A stretch of DNA of 64,000 nt from Mycolicibacterium moriokaense (GTDB lineage Bacteria; Actinomycetota; Actinomycetes; Mycobacteriales; Mycobacteriaceae): the NCBI RefSeq assembly GCF_003347205.1, contig NZ_QQBJ01000023.1, positions 51,689-115,688 of the forward strand. The letters are read 5' to 3'. Positions 1 to 9,137 of this stretch are shown here, piece after piece. Each line of letters opens with the position of its first letter. Within the stretch, counting starts at the first letter, position 1. A program made the position numbers and the translations under genes. A model generated the notes under the pieces. That model worked only from the letters and a program-made list of their open reading frames with translations. It did not search any database and had not been told where the DNA came from.

Positions 1-729
1 GGCCAGCGGAAGCTGCAGCGAGCCGGACTTGGCGACCTGCGACAACAGCGCCTCGGCGGCGGCCGGGTAATCGGTCTGCGCCAGGTAGTGCGGCACGTGC
101 ACGGTGAATCCGGCAACGTCGTGGCCGTGCTGGGCCATCCGGTACTCGAGCAGGTTGGAGACGCTGCCCGGCACCTGCACCTCGCCGACCCACGGCGTGT
201 GACCTGCGATCAGCTCCTTGTTGTTCGCGTGGGCCGTCAGCGTGATCGGGCGGGTGTGCGGGACCGCCATCGGGATGGTGCCCAGCCCGATCGTCTGGCG
301 GACCCCCAGGCGTTCGGCCAGCAGCCGCACCGCGGTGATGAAGCGCTCCCAACGCAGGTCCGGTTCCATGCCCGCGAGCAGCAGGAACGGTGTCCCCACG
401 CTGTCGTGCAGGGCGTAGAGGCTCAGCTCGGGTTCCTCGTAGTGGGTGAAGTGATCGGTTTTGAACGTCATCAGCGGCCGCCGCGAGCGGTAGTCGAGCA
501 GTTCGTCGATGGCGAACGACGCCACCAACTCGGTGTCCAGGGAGTTCTTCAGGTGCTCGGCGGACAGCCGGATCGCGTGGCCGGCGTCCGAGAAGCCCTG
601 CAGGGCGTGGATCAACACCGGTCCGCGACCGTCCGACGCAGACAGTTGCGGCGCGGGGAACTCCAACTCGTACATGCCGCTGTGGTCGGGCGCGTAGCGC
701 TGGTCCTGGTTGTCCTGCTCGTCGCTCAT
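1..729 (-). CDS. PAC2 family protein, partial (3' end outside window)
   Basis: Read on the complement, this frame opens with ATG (727-729) and stays open to base 1, giving 243 residues with no stop, so the C-terminus lies outside the window. It begins MSDEQDNQDQRYAPDH and contains VLIHALQGFSDAGHA and LLLAGMEPDLRWERF, typical of the PAC2 (proteasome assembly chaperone-like) family. In mycobacteria this resembles the gene next to sthA (Rv2714 in M. tuberculosis, from memory). An ideal ribosome site, AGGAGGTGAGA, lies just upstream of the ATG and fixes the start. Family members are cytosolic and their exact role in actinobacteria is unclear. Confidence 0.85.
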   Translation of the reverse strand, partial: MSDEQDNQDQRYAPDHSGMYELEFPAPQLSASDGRGPVLIHALQGFSDAGHAIRLSAEHLKNSLDTELVASFAIDELLDYRSRRPLMTFKTDHFTHYEEPELSLYALHDSVGTPFLLLAGMEPDLRWERFITAVRLLAERLGVRQTIGLGTIPMAVPHTRPITLTAHANNKELIAGHTPWVGEVQVPGSVSNLLEYRMAQHGHDVAGFTVHVPHYLAQTDYPAAAEALLSQVAKSGSLQLPLA

Positions 730-842
730 TTGTCTCACCTCCTGCAACGCCGCGACTTCCAGTGTCTCATTCGCCGGGGCGGCCGCTCCAAAGTCCACGC
801 GAACCAGACCCGTGGCGTCATCATCGGGCAAGATCGAATTCC

Positions 843-1628
843 ATGCGGGTGTCGGCGGTGCTGGTGATCGGGCTGCTGACGCTGACCGTGGGATGCGGAC
901 GTCCGGCCCCGACCAAGCCTGCGCTCAGCCCGCCGGCGCCGACGACAGCGATGGCGATGAAGATGTCGGCGGCTCCCGTCCCGCCGGACGCCAGGATCGG
1001 CGCCCTGTTCCTGGGCGCGGGCGATCTGCACACGTGCACGGCCGGAGTGCTCGACTCCACCGGCGGCGACCTGATCCTGACCGCCGCCCACTGCGTCGCC
1101 GAGGGCATCGACACCACCTTCGTGGCCGGCTTCAAGGACGTGGCCGACCCGGCGTCGATCTGGCGGGTCGACGCGACCTTCCTGGACCCGCGGTGGGTGC
1201 AGAACCAGGATCCGTTGGCGGACTTCGCGATCCTTCGGGTGGTTCGCGACGGCGGCGGGACCGTCGAAGCGGACGCGGGCGGTGGGCTGACGATCGGCGC
1301 CGCGCCGAAGGCTGGGACTGCGGTCGATGTCGTCGGCTACGGGCTGGGCGTCGGAGGCGGACCTGTCGGATGCCGCGGCCTGACGGAACTGGCGCCGGGC
1401 GGTTTCCCGTCGCTGCCGTGCGGCGGGCTCGTCGACGGAACCAGTGGCTCACCGTGGACGACCGGACCCACCGTGACCGGGCTGATCGGTGGGCTCGATG
1501 GTGGCGGCTGTGACGAAAACCTCTCGTACTCGCCGCCCTTCGACGACGGTGTGGTGCAGCTGCTGGCGCGTGCCGAGGGCGGCGGTCCCGGCGACACGGC
1601 CCCCGCCGTGTTCGACGACGACTGCTAG
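843..1628 (+). CDS. Trypsin-like serine protease, predicted lipoprotein
   Basis: 261 residues from ATG at 843; the frame is open further upstream, but this start gives a clean signal sequence (MRVSAVLVIGLLTLTVGC) with a lipobox cysteine at residue 18. A chymotrypsin-fold catalytic triad is visible: His83 in LTAAHC, Asp127 in PLADFAIL, and Ser201 in GTSGSP, where Thr replaces the usual Asp of GDSGGP. It is probably anchored outside the membrane and cleaves unknown periplasmic or surface substrates. It is convergent with sthA; the two stop codons lie in two copies of an 11-bp tandem duplication. The fold assignment is firm, the substrate unknown. Confidence 0.85.
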   Translation: MRVSAVLVIGLLTLTVGCGRPAPTKPALSPPAPTTAMAMKMSAAPVPPDARIGALFLGAGDLHTCTAGVLDSTGGDLILTAAHCVAEGIDTTFVAGFKDVADPASIWRVDATFLDPRWVQNQDPLADFAILRVVRDGGGTVEADAGGGLTIGAAPKAGTAVDVVGYGLGVGGGPVGCRGLTELAPGGFPSLPCGGLVDGTSGSPWTTGPTVTGLIGGLDGGGCDENLSYSPPFDDGVVQLLARAEGGGPGDTAPAVFDDDC

Positions 1629-1635
1629 ACGACTG

Positions 1636-3051
1636 CTAGGTGCGGAACTGGCTGAGCGCGCGCAGCTTGTTCATCACGTCCAGCGCCGCGACCTTGTATG
1701 CCTCGGAGAACGTCGGGTAGTTGAACACGGCGTCCACCAGGTATTCGACGGTGCCGCCGCAGCCCATCACGGCCTGGCCGATGTGCACCAGCTCGGTGGC
1801 GCTCGAACCGAAGATGTGGACGCCGAGAAGCCTCAGGTCGTCCGTCGAGACGAGCAGCTTGAGCATCCCGTACGAGTCGCCCGCGATCTGGCCACGCGCC
1901 AACTCGCGGTAGCGGGACACGCCGACTTCGTAGGGGATGGAGTCGCGGGTCAGGTCGACCTCGGTGGCGCCGACGTACGACATCTCGGGGATGGAGTAGA
2001 TGCCGATCGGCTGGACTTCGGTGATGCCTTTCACCGGCTCGCCGAACGCATGGTAGGCGGCCAGCCGGCCTTGCTCCATCGACGTCGCGGCCAGGGCGGG
2101 AAAGCCGATGACGTCGCCGACGGCGTAGATGTGGTCGACCTTGGTCTGGAACTGGTCGTCGACGAAGATCCGGCCCCGGCTGTCGATCTCCAGTCCGGCT
2201 TTCTCGACGTCGAGATGGTCGGTCTGCCCTTGGCGGCCCGCCGAGTACATCACCGTCTCGGCCGGGATCTGCTTGCCGCTGGCCAGCGTCGTCACCGTGC
2301 CCGCGGCGCCGACGTCGACGGCGGTCACCTCCTCGCCGAACCGGAACGTCACCGCCAGGTCGCGCAGGTGGAACTTCAGCGCCTCGACCACCTCGGGATC
2401 GCAGAAGTCGAGCATGCTGTCGCGCTTCTCCACGACGGTGACCTTCGTGCCGAGCGCGGCGAACATCGAGGCGTATTCGATGCCGATGACGCCCGCGCCG
2501 ACCACCACCATCGAGGAGGGCAGCGTCTTGAGGTCGAGGATGCCGTCGGAGTCGAGCACCCGCTGCTCGTCGAACTCGACACCGGGTGGCCGCGCAGGCT
2601 TGGTGCCGGTGGCGATCACAATGAAGTCGCCACGGACCGTTGTTCTTTCGCCGCGGGTCTGGTCGTCGACACACACCGTGTGCTCGTCGAGGAACCGGCC
2701 GTGCCCGGTGAACAGTTCGACCCGGTTGCGCATCAACTGACTGCGCACCACGTCCTGCTCCTTGGTGATGACATGAGTGGTGCGCGCCAACAGGTCCGCC
2801 GGGGTGATCTTCTCCTTGACCCGGTAGCTGGCGCCGTAGAGCTCTCGCTGGCTCATGCCGGTCAGGTAGACCACGGCCTCGCGCAGCGTCTTCGACGGGA
2901 TGGTGCCGGTGTTCACGCAGACCCCGCCCAGCATCCTGCCGCGCTCGACGACCGCGACGGTCTTGCCGAGCTTTGCCGCGGCGATCGCGGCCTTCTGCCC
3001 GCCAGGACCCGAACCGATGACGACGAGGTCGTACTCCAGCACCGAAGCCAT
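1636..3051 (-). CDS. sthA: Soluble pyridine nucleotide transhydrogenase SthA
   Basis: 471 residues, close to the usual length of the family (about 465). FAD-binding Rossmann motif [12 protein letters not shown] at the N-terminus, second dinucleotide motif [19 protein letters not shown] in the middle, and the C-terminal dimerisation domain of the pyridine nucleotide-disulfide oxidoreductases. The active-site segment reads [14 protein letters not shown]: the second redox cysteine is replaced by Thr, as expected for SthA rather than lipoamide dehydrogenase. It exchanges reducing equivalents between NADPH and NAD+ in the cytosol. ATG at 3051 is preferred over the extension [12 protein letters not shown] because family members begin just before [12 protein letters not shown]. 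Confidence 0.95.
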   Translation of the reverse strand: MASVLEYDLVVIGSGPGGQKAAIAAAKLGKTVAVVERGRMLGGVCVNTGTIPSKTLREAVVYLTGMSQRELYGASYRVKEKITPADLLARTTHVITKEQDVVRSQLMRNRVELFTGHGRFLDEHTVCVDDQTRGERTTVRGDFIVIATGTKPARPPGVEFDEQRVLDSDGILDLKTLPSSMVVVGAGVIGIEYASMFAALGTKVTVVEKRDSMLDFCDPEVVEALKFHLRDLAVTFRFGEEVTAVDVGAAGTVTTLASGKQIPAETVMYSAGRQGQTDHLDVEKAGLEIDSRGRIFVDDQFQTKVDHIYAVGDVIGFPALAATSMEQGRLAAYHAFGEPVKGITEVQPIGIYSIPEMSYVGATEVDLTRDSIPYEVGVSRYRELARGQIAGDSYGMLKLLVSTDDLRLLGVHIFGSSATELVHIGQAVMGCGGTVEYLVDAVFNYPTFSEAYKVAALDVMNKLRALSQFRT

Positions 3052-3184
3052 ATGTGAAGGTGTACGCCGATTACGTCGATCTCGCATGCCGACGCGGTCA
3101 ATACCGCGTGAACAAAGTCTGCGGATTGGCTGACCACAGGGGCCTCAGCGCGCCTGGAAGCGGCCGGGACCGGCCAATGAGACG

Positions 3185-3916
3185 ATGACCGAGATGGTGG
3201 GCACGGTGCTGCGGGTTCCGGGCGAGTACAGGTTGCCCGTGCTGTGCTGTGCCGTGCTTGTGGTCGCGGCATCGGCGGCGGGCTGCGCGCGTGTGGTCAC
3301 CGGCACCGCCCGCCCCGGTGACCCGCCGATCAGGCCCGCCCGACCCGTGCCGGTGGCCGACCTGCTGATCGACCCGACCCGATTCCCGCCGCAGTACCCG
3401 GCCGTGGTGCTGGCCGGCGACGACGTGGACCGTGTGCTCGGCGAAATCGACGGTGTGGCTGCCGGTTTGGAGGTGACCCCGCCGGAATGTGTGCCGCTGC
3501 CCGTGCTGGCGGAGCAGAAGGCCGCCGCGCAGGGGATCGACGACGAAAGTGGCGCCCGACTGATCGTCACGGTCAGTCGACCGGTGCCGTCGGTGCGTGC
3601 CAGGGTCACTCAACTCGCCGACTGCTCGTCGTTCACGACGGCGGGTGCAGGGCAGGTCTCCGAGGTGACGGTCGAACTGCCGCCCGCGCCGCCCGTGGAC
3701 GCCGATGACACCTACGCCGTCGACCAGACCGTCACACCGGAGTCCTCCGGCCAGACCGCCACCAGGACACTCACTCTCGTCGCCCTCGTCCAGGACGTCC
3801 GGGTGACGGCCTCGTGGCAGCGGCAGGGGGCCGCGGACGAGTCCCCGGACACGGAATCGCTGGACGCGTTGTTCACCGACGCGGTGCTCAAGGTGCGCAA
3901 GCAGATCCCGCGCTGA
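3185..3916 (+). CDS. Secreted lipoprotein, DUF5642/LpqN-like
   Basis: 243 residues. A hydrophobic signal peptide ends in a lipobox, SAAGC, with Cys34 followed by ARVVTGTA, the GC...VTGTA start common to mycobacterial Lpq lipoproteins. The rest is a single soluble domain with few cysteines and a repeat-free sequence; it looks like the sensor-like DUF5642 group, but I cannot confirm this by eye. It faces away from sthA with a 133-bp gap. A second ATG three codons in (3194) is an equally possible start. Function unknown; it is likely attached to the outer face of the plasma membrane. Confidence 0.75.
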   Translation: MTEMVGTVLRVPGEYRLPVLCCAVLVVAASAAGCARVVTGTARPGDPPIRPARPVPVADLLIDPTRFPPQYPAVVLAGDDVDRVLGEIDGVAAGLEVTPPECVPLPVLAEQKAAAQGIDDESGARLIVTVSRPVPSVRARVTQLADCSSFTTAGAGQVSEVTVELPPAPPVDADDTYAVDQTVTPESSGQTATRTLTLVALVQDVRVTASWQRQGAADESPDTESLDALFTDAVLKVRKQIPR

Positions 3917-4008
3917 CCGTCATCCCCAGTCGCGTCTTCATCCACAGCGGGCACCGTTGCCGGCCCTGGGCGCCCGCTCGCGTCATCGCCGCCACCGACT
4001 GTGGTCAC

Positions 4009-5034
4009 ATGACCACATCACCCTCCGATTTTCAGCTCAATCGACCCGGCGCGCTGATCGCCGCGCTGCCTGCGGTTCTCGGCTTCGTCCCCGAGAAGTC
4101 GCTCGTCCTCGTCACCCTCGATCAAGGTGAACTGGGTTGCGTTATGCGCGTTGATCTTTCGACCGAATTGTTGGACTCCCTGGAGCATCTGGCCGAGGTC
4201 GCCGCCGCAGCCGCGCCGGACGCTGCGATCGCCGTCGTGGTCGACGCCGCAGGGGCCGGCTGCCGCCTGTGCAACGAGGAGTACCGGGACCTGTGCGCGG
4301 CGCTCACGGACTCCCTGGCGGGGCACGAGATCAAACTGGTCGACTTCCACATCGTCGACACGGTCGGCCCGCAGGGCCGATGGCACTGTCTGGACGGCGC
4401 GTGGGGCACGGTCGACGACCCCTCAGCGTCGCCGCTGGCGGTGGCCGCGGTACTGGACGGCCGACGGCTCTACGCCCGCCGCGACGACCTTGCGCAGGTC
4501 ATCGAGGTCGCCGATGCGGGCGTGAGCGACGCGTTGACCCCGCTGATCCTCAGCCACGCCGGCACCGAGGTCGACGCCGTACGTGACGTCGAAGAGGCGA
4601 TGGCGGCGGCCACCCGGGCCACCGCCGGTGAGCAGTTGACGGAGGCGGTGCTGGCCCGACTGGCCCGCGCCGTGGTCGACCCCGAGGTCCGCGACGTGCT
4701 GTACGCGCTGGCGGTGGGGGAGCGGGCCGCAGAGGCGGAGACGCTGTGGGCGGTGCTGTCGCGCACGCTGCCCGCACCGTGGCGGGTGGAGGCGCTGGTG
4801 TTGCTCGCGTTCTCCGCCTATGCCCGCGGCGACGGGCCGTTGGCAGGGGTGTCGCTGGAGGCGGCGCTGCGCTGCGATCCCACCCACCGGATGGCGGGCA
4901 TGCTGGACACCGCGTTGCAGTCGGGCATGCGGCCCGAGCAGATTCGCGATCTCGCCACCACGGGCTACCGGCTGGCGAAGCGGCTCGGCGTGCGGCTGCC
5001 GCAACGAAGGGAGTTCGGGCGCCGCGCGGGCTGA
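4009..5034 (+). CDS. DUF4192 domain protein
   Basis: 341 residues starting MTTSPSDFQLNRPGALIAALP; the segment ALPAVLGFVPEKSLVLVTL is the hallmark of DUF4192, an actinobacterial family of unknown function found between sthA and ideR in mycobacteria. The frame is open 65 codons further upstream, but that extension is basic, overlaps the preceding lipoprotein gene and lacks family features, so ATG 4009 is chosen. No signal peptide or membrane segment. The C-terminal third is Ala/Arg-rich and helical (tetratricopeptide-like in appearance). It is convergent with ideR, with a 49-bp gap. Confidence 0.85.
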   Translation: MTTSPSDFQLNRPGALIAALPAVLGFVPEKSLVLVTLDQGELGCVMRVDLSTELLDSLEHLAEVAAAAAPDAAIAVVVDAAGAGCRLCNEEYRDLCAALTDSLAGHEIKLVDFHIVDTVGPQGRWHCLDGAWGTVDDPSASPLAVAAVLDGRRLYARRDDLAQVIEVADAGVSDALTPLILSHAGTEVDAVRDVEEAMAAATRATAGEQLTEAVLARLARAVVDPEVRDVLYALAVGERAAEAETLWAVLSRTLPAPWRVEALVLLAFSAYARGDGPLAGVSLEAALRCDPTHRMAGMLDTALQSGMRPEQIRDLATTGYRLAKRLGVRLPQRREFGRRAG

Positions 5035-5083
5035 GAATCCTTGCCGCCTAGGCTCTTTGGCGACTACGCCCGTTGCCGGTCGT

Positions 5084-5776
5084 TCAGACCTTCTCGACCT
5101 TCACGGCGTGGGCCATTTCGTGCGGCAGCTCGACCTGCTCGTGGCCGGGGATGACGATCATGACGCCGCCGTTGGGGCCGGTCTCGACTGTGACCCGGGC
5201 GTTGGGGACGACGCCGGCTTCCTTGAGTCGCGCGATCAGGGTGACATCGCCCTGGACGTGTTCGGTGAGCTGACGGACCACGACGGCCACCGGGAAGCCC
5301 GCGGGCAGTTCGGTCAGCCGCACCAGGTTGCGGTCCTCGGCGCCGAACGTGTCCCCGACGCCGAGGTCGGACAGCCCGGGGATCGGATTGCCGAACGGGG
5401 AGACGGTCGGGTTGTCCAGCACCTGCACGAGCCGCCGCTCGACGTCCTCGCTCATCACGTGCTCCCAGCGGCACGCCTCGGCGTGCACTTCCTCCCACGG
5501 CAGCCCGATCACGTCGACCAGCAGCCGTTCCGCCAGCCGGTGCTTTCGCATCACGGCGACGGCCAGCGCGCGGCCCTTGTCCGTCAGCTCCAGATGCCGG
5601 TCTCCGGCGACATGGAGCAGGCCGTCTCGCTCCATGCGGGACACGGTCTGGCTGACGGTGGGACCGCTCTGCTCGAGACGCTCGGCGATGCGCGCCCGCA
5701 GCGGAACCACGCCCTCTTCTTCGAGGTCGTAGATGGTCCGCAGATACATCTCGGTGGTGTCGACCAGATCGTTCAT
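5084..5776 (-). CDS. ideR: Iron-dependent repressor IdeR (DtxR family)
   Basis: 230 residues, the expected family length. N-terminal winged helix (about 1-75), dimerisation and metal-binding domain (76-140), C-terminal SH3-like domain. All recognised metal ligands are present: Met10, Cys102, Glu105 and His106 for one site; His79, Glu83 and His98 for the other. With Fe2+ bound it represses siderophore and iron-uptake genes and activates iron storage. It lies directly downstream of sigB on the same strand, separated by a strong hairpin terminator, so it should have its own promoter in the 120-bp gap; I see no clear iron-box palindrome there. Confidence 0.97.
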   Translation of the reverse strand: MNDLVDTTEMYLRTIYDLEEEGVVPLRARIAERLEQSGPTVSQTVSRMERDGLLHVAGDRHLELTDKGRALAVAVMRKHRLAERLLVDVIGLPWEEVHAEACRWEHVMSEDVERRLVQVLDNPTVSPFGNPIPGLSDLGVGDTFGAEDRNLVRLTELPAGFPVAVVVRQLTEHVQGDVTLIARLKEAGVVPNARVTVETGPNGGVMIVIPGHEQVELPHEMAHAVKVEKV

Positions 5777-5852
5777 AGGTAACCCTTCGTCGCACCTGAG
5801 TCTACCGGCCTAGCTGCGCGGATAGGGGTTCTACACGGTCTGCGCGTAGCAG

Positions 5853-5884
5853 AGAGGCCCGCCGGCTGTCACCGGCGGGCCTCT
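5853..5884 (-). terminator. Hairpin terminator downstream of sigB
   Basis: A perfect 13-bp inverted repeat, AGAGGCCCGCCGG and its complement, separated by the six-base loop CTGTCA, begins 14 bp beyond the sigB stop. There is no long U tract, which is usual for mycobacterial terminators. It separates sigB from ideR transcription and could act in either direction. Confidence 0.75.
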
Positions 5885-5897
5885 TGCGGAGGGGTCG

Positions 5898-6857
5898 CTA
5901 GCTGGCGTAGGAGCGCAGGCGGTCGGCGCGTTCGCCGTTGCGCAGTTTGGCCATCACTTCGCGCTCTATCTGGCGCACCCGTTCCCGGGACAGCCCGAAG
6001 AGCTTGCCGATCTGATCGAGAGTGCGGGGCTGGCCGTCGTCGAGACCGAACCGCAGCCGGATCACCTGCTGTTCACGCTCGTCGAGCGTGGCCAGCACGT
6101 GGCGGATGTCGGTGTGCAGCAGTTCGGAGATGACGGCGTTCTCGGCCGACATCGCCTCGGCGTCCTCGATGAAGTCGCCGAGCGGGGCTTCCTCGTCGCT
6201 GCCGACCGGCATGTCCAGGCTCACCGGGTCGCGGCTGTGCTCCAGCAGATCGGTGATCTTCTCGACGGGGATGCCCGACTCCTCGGCCAGCTCGTCGTCG
6301 GTGGCCTCGCGACCAAGGTTCTGGTGCATCTCGCGCTTGATGCGGGCGAGCTTGTTGACCTGCTCGACGAGATGGACGGGCAGCCGGATGGTGCGGCTCT
6401 GGTCGGCCATGCCGCGGGTGATCGCCTGCCGGATCCACCAGGTGGCATACGTGGAGAACTTGAAACCCTTGGTGTAATCGAACTTCTCCATCGCGCGGAT
6501 CAGACCGAGATTGCCTTCCTGGATCAGGTCCAGCAGCGGCATCCCGCGGCCCGTGTAGCGCTTCGCCAGCGAGACCACCAGTCGCAGGTTTGCCTCGAGC
6601 AGGTGACTGCGGGCGGCCTGGCCGTCGCGCACGACGGTCGCGAGATCGCGTTTGCGGTTCTCGCCGAGCCGCTTGCGGGTCGCGAGCAGATGCTGGGCGT
6701 AAAGACCGGCCTCGATGCGCTTTGCGAGCTCGACCTCGTCGGCGGCGTTGAGCAACGCGGTTTTGCCAATGCCGTTGAGGTACACGCGCACAAGATCAGC
6801 GGCTGGACTCTGGGCGTCCAGATCTTGGTCAAAGCGGCTTATCGTGGCATTCGCCAT
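5898..6857 (-). CDS. sigB: RNA polymerase sigma factor SigB
   Basis: 319 residues, primary-like group 2 sigma factor. Region 2 carries [22 protein letters not shown] and [15 protein letters not shown]; region 4 ends in [20 protein letters not shown], the -35-binding helix-turn-helix. It lacks the long N-terminal tail of SigA. ATG 6857 is supported by AGGAGG five bases upstream and by family starts; a longer in-frame extension would overlap the promoter. SigB steers RNA polymerase to stress and stationary-phase genes. Next to ideR, as in other mycobacteria. Confidence 0.96.
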   Translation of the reverse strand: MANATISRFDQDLDAQSPAADLVRVYLNGIGKTALLNAADEVELAKRIEAGLYAQHLLATRKRLGENRKRDLATVVRDGQAARSHLLEANLRLVVSLAKRYTGRGMPLLDLIQEGNLGLIRAMEKFDYTKGFKFSTYATWWIRQAITRGMADQSRTIRLPVHLVEQVNKLARIKREMHQNLGREATDDELAEESGIPVEKITDLLEHSRDPVSLDMPVGSDEEAPLGDFIEDAEAMSAENAVISELLHTDIRHVLATLDEREQQVIRLRFGLDDGQPRTLDQIGKLFGLSRERVRQIEREVMAKLRNGERADRLRSYAS

Positions 6858-6894
6858 CAGGGCCTCCTGCTCGGCTCGAACTGTCAAAAGCTTC

Positions 6895-6921
6895 AACGCC
6901 CATTCGGGTCGAAGAGTTCCC
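6895..6921 (-). promoter_or_regulatory. ECF-type promoter of sigB
   Basis: On the complement, GGGAAC (6916-6921) and CGTT (6895-6898) are separated by 17 bases, matching the -35/-10 consensus of SigE/SigH-type promoters (GGAAC, N16-17, CGTT). The predicted start of transcription is about 30 bases before the sigB ATG. This fits the known control of mycobacterial sigB by stress ECF sigma factors. Confidence 0.65.
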
Positions 6922-7004
6922 ACGAATCGGCCGGTTCACACCTGTTGATCTGCGGTTTTGCGCTGACGATCTGAGAATCGCCTGAGAAATCGACTAGATG
7001 CCGC

Positions 7005-7403
7005 TCAGGAAGGAACGTCGCCCGTCCACTCGGTGCTCTCGGATTGCGGCACCGACCGCGGTCGCTGCTCCAGCGCGGGGCGCTCGGCGGTCGGGAACAG
7101 CGGTATCCGCCGGGCCGCGTAGCGGCGCGGTTCCTCAGCTCGCCGGGGCGGCCGGTCGTTGGCGATCAGCACGGCGATCCACGGCAGCGGTATCGACGCG
7201 ACCAGGATCGCCAGCGAAATGAGTCCGTTGTGCCACACGCCGTAGGCCACCGCGGCGAGGATCAGCGCCGGGATGCGGAAAGCCATGATGGTCAGGTACT
7301 TACGCACGCGTTCGCGGTGCTGCTCTTCATAGGCTGGCGCGGCGGCGGTGATGAGGACGGGTCGTCCGTCGTCGTCGAAACCCAGCTGTGGGCCGTGTTT
7401 CAT
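7005..7403 (-). CDS. DUF3099 small membrane protein
   Basis: 132 residues. An N-terminal cytosolic segment (PVLITAAAPAYEEQHRERV) precedes two membrane helices, about 34-55 and 60-82, then a basic, Pro/Arg-rich tail. This matches DUF3099 proteins found beside sigB in mycobacteria (Rv2709 from memory). ATG 7403 is selected because the family begins shortly before the ITAAAPAY motif; an 11-residue upstream extension has no support. Function unknown. It is divergent from the DUF3039 gene, with a 77-bp gap. Confidence 0.8.
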   Translation of the reverse strand: MKHGPQLGFDDDGRPVLITAAAPAYEEQHRERVRKYLTIMAFRIPALILAAVAYGVWHNGLISLAILVASIPLPWIAVLIANDRPPRRAEEPRRYAARRIPLFPTAERPALEQRPRSVPQSESTEWTGDVPS

Positions 7404-7480
7404 ATGTCCCACTGTTCCACACTCCCGGCCCGACAAACCGATCGGTTTCTTACAGATGTATTGCCAGGCACAATGAACGC

Positions 7481-7717
7481 ATGGAAACCCAGACGATCGA
7501 GCGCACCGACACCGACGAACGCGTCGACGACGGGACCGACAACGACACCCCGAAGTACTTCCATTACGTCAAGAAGAACAAGATCGCCGAGAGTGCCGTC
7601 ATGGGCACCCACGTGGTCGCGTTGTGCGGTGAGGTGTTTCCCGTGACGAAGTCGGCCAAGCCGGGATCGCCGGTGTGCCCGGACTGCAAGCGGATCTACG
7701 AGAAGCTCAAGAAGTAG
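7481..7717 (+). CDS. DUF3039 small zinc-ribbon-like protein
   Basis: 78 residues beginning METQTIERTDTDERVDD. The conserved core is HYVKKNKIAESAVMGTHVVALCGE followed by PVCPDCKRIYEKL; a Cys in ALCGE and the CPDC pair could bind one zinc ion. DUF3039 is a conserved actinobacterial family of unknown function. The last 11 bases overlap the 3' end of the convergent YihY-family gene. Confidence 0.85.
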   Translation: METQTIERTDTDERVDDGTDNDTPKYFHYVKKNKIAESAVMGTHVVALCGEVFPVTKSAKPGSPVCPDCKRIYEKLKK

Positions 7718-8723
7718 CGGCGTCACCCTTGGCGGCAGTGGACGCCTCCGCCTCCGTCGCAGCCGTCGAGTCCGCAGCCGTCGAACCGCCGTTGAACGAC
7801 TCGATCGACTCGGCCGTCTTCTCCTCCAGCCACCACCGGAACCTCTTGGCGTGCGTCTCCGGCGCGGGCCACTCCTCCTCGATCGCGGCGTTCAATTCCG
7901 CGCCGATCATGATGGCGAAGCCGAGGAAGAACGCGAACAGCAGGAAAGCGATCGGGGTGGCCAGCGCACCGTAGGTGTAGCCGGTGCGGGTGATCCATGT
8001 CAGGTAGACGCGCAGGCCGAATGTCGCGATCAGGAACACCGTCGTGGCCAGCACCGAACCAACGACCAACCGGTGCGTCGGTAGCGGTTTGGGCAGCGCC
8101 ACGCGGTACAGGAACGTGATCGACAGCAGCAGCCCGACCGCCAGCGCCGGGTAGTAGCCGTAGCGCAGCACTGTGTCCCAGCTGTCCGGAATGATCTCGC
8201 CGACCTTGAGCGGGCCGAGCGCGATGAACGGCGCGGTGGCGATCGCGATCACCAGCATCACCACATAGAGGCCGAGCGAATAGAACCGCTGCCGAACGGG
8301 ATGCCGCAGGGCCGTCTGGTCGTGGGCCTCGGTGATCGAGTCGACGAACGCCGAGATGGCCGACGAACCGGCCCACAGCGAGATGACGAAGCCCAGCGAC
8401 ACCACCTCGCCGCGGGCGCCCCTGACGATGTCGCGGATGGTGGGTTCGATGATCTCGCCGACCACGTTCGCCGAGAAGAAGCTGCTGGCCAGCTTGATGA
8501 ACTGGTTCTCGATCATCGGCAGTGTGTCCGGCCCGAACAGCGGTGCGATGTAAGCCAGGCTGCCCAGCATCCCCAGCAGCAGCGGCGGCAGGGACAACGC
8601 ACACCAGAACGCGGCCTGCGCCGACTCCGAGAAGATCGAGTCGTCCCAGCTTTTCGACAGCGTGCGTTTGGTGATGTGCCAAATGTGGTGCTTCGGCGTC
8701 TTCGCCGGAGGCTGGTCAGTCAT
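7707..8723 (-). CDS. YihY/BrkB family inner-membrane protein
   Basis: 338 residues with about six membrane helices between residues 35 and 275. Typical YihY features are WDDSIFSESAQAAFWCALSLPP near the start, LGFVISLWAGSSAISAFVDSITEA in the middle and the late YTYGALATPIAFLLFAFF. The C-terminal 45 residues are an Ala/Thr/Glu-rich cytosolic tail. Members are often mislabelled as RNase BN; their transport role is unproven. Start ATG at 8723. Confidence 0.88.
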   Translation of the reverse strand: MTDQPPAKTPKHHIWHITKRTLSKSWDDSIFSESAQAAFWCALSLPPLLLGMLGSLAYIAPLFGPDTLPMIENQFIKLASSFFSANVVGEIIEPTIRDIVRGARGEVVSLGFVISLWAGSSAISAFVDSITEAHDQTALRHPVRQRFYSLGLYVVMLVIAIATAPFIALGPLKVGEIIPDSWDTVLRYGYYPALAVGLLLSITFLYRVALPKPLPTHRLVVGSVLATTVFLIATFGLRVYLTWITRTGYTYGALATPIAFLLFAFFLGFAIMIGAELNAAIEEEWPAPETHAKRFRWWLEEKTAESIESFNGGSTAADSTAATEAEASTAAKGDAATS

Positions 8724-8780
8724 GACCAGACCAGCATTCCTGACGAAGCGCCGTCCTGCCCAGATCCGGGGGCCGGTGTG

Positions 8781-8981
8781 TCAGGCTTCGATCGGATCCG
8801 TTGGGCTGACTTCCAGCACGGCGGCCAACTCGATCAGCTTGGCCTCGTGTTCGTTGGCGTGGTGCTGGCAAAACAACAGCTCGGCTCCCGACGGCAACTT
8901 TGCCCGTACGCGAGCAGCGGCGCCGCAGCGATCGCAGCGATCAGCCCGCGTCAGTTCGGGACTGGTCAGAGTTGCGTTCAT
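8781..8981 (-). CDS. Small zinc-binding DUF7455-like protein
   Basis: 66 residues from ATG 8981, which has a strong ribosome site (GGAGGAG) six bases upstream. Cysteines in RADRCDRCGAAA and a later FCQHHANEH form a likely four-ligand zinc site, as in the small DUF7455 proteins of actinobacteria. No signal peptide. The longer open frame upstream is dismissed because of the ribosome site. The gene stands alone between the YihY gene and the DUF952 gene; function unknown. Confidence 0.75.
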   Translation of the reverse strand: MNATLTSPELTRADRCDRCGAAARVRAKLPSGAELLFCQHHANEHEAKLIELAAVLEVSPTDPIEA

Positions 8982-9137
8982 GGCTCCTCCGTCTCTGCTC
9001 GTGGTGCACCGGTAAATACCCGGTTTCACGCATGTCCACTCTCTCAGACGCATACGGTTTCGGCGTTGTTCCCGAGCCGTATACGGGTGTGTCGTTTTTC
9101 ACGCTCAGCGAAGTTGCGGGCGGGGCATGGTGGGGAG

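Noticed and set aside
5777-5897. Search for an IdeR iron box before ideR
   Set aside because: No 19-bp palindrome resembling the mycobacterial iron-box consensus is seen; only the sigB terminator hairpin.
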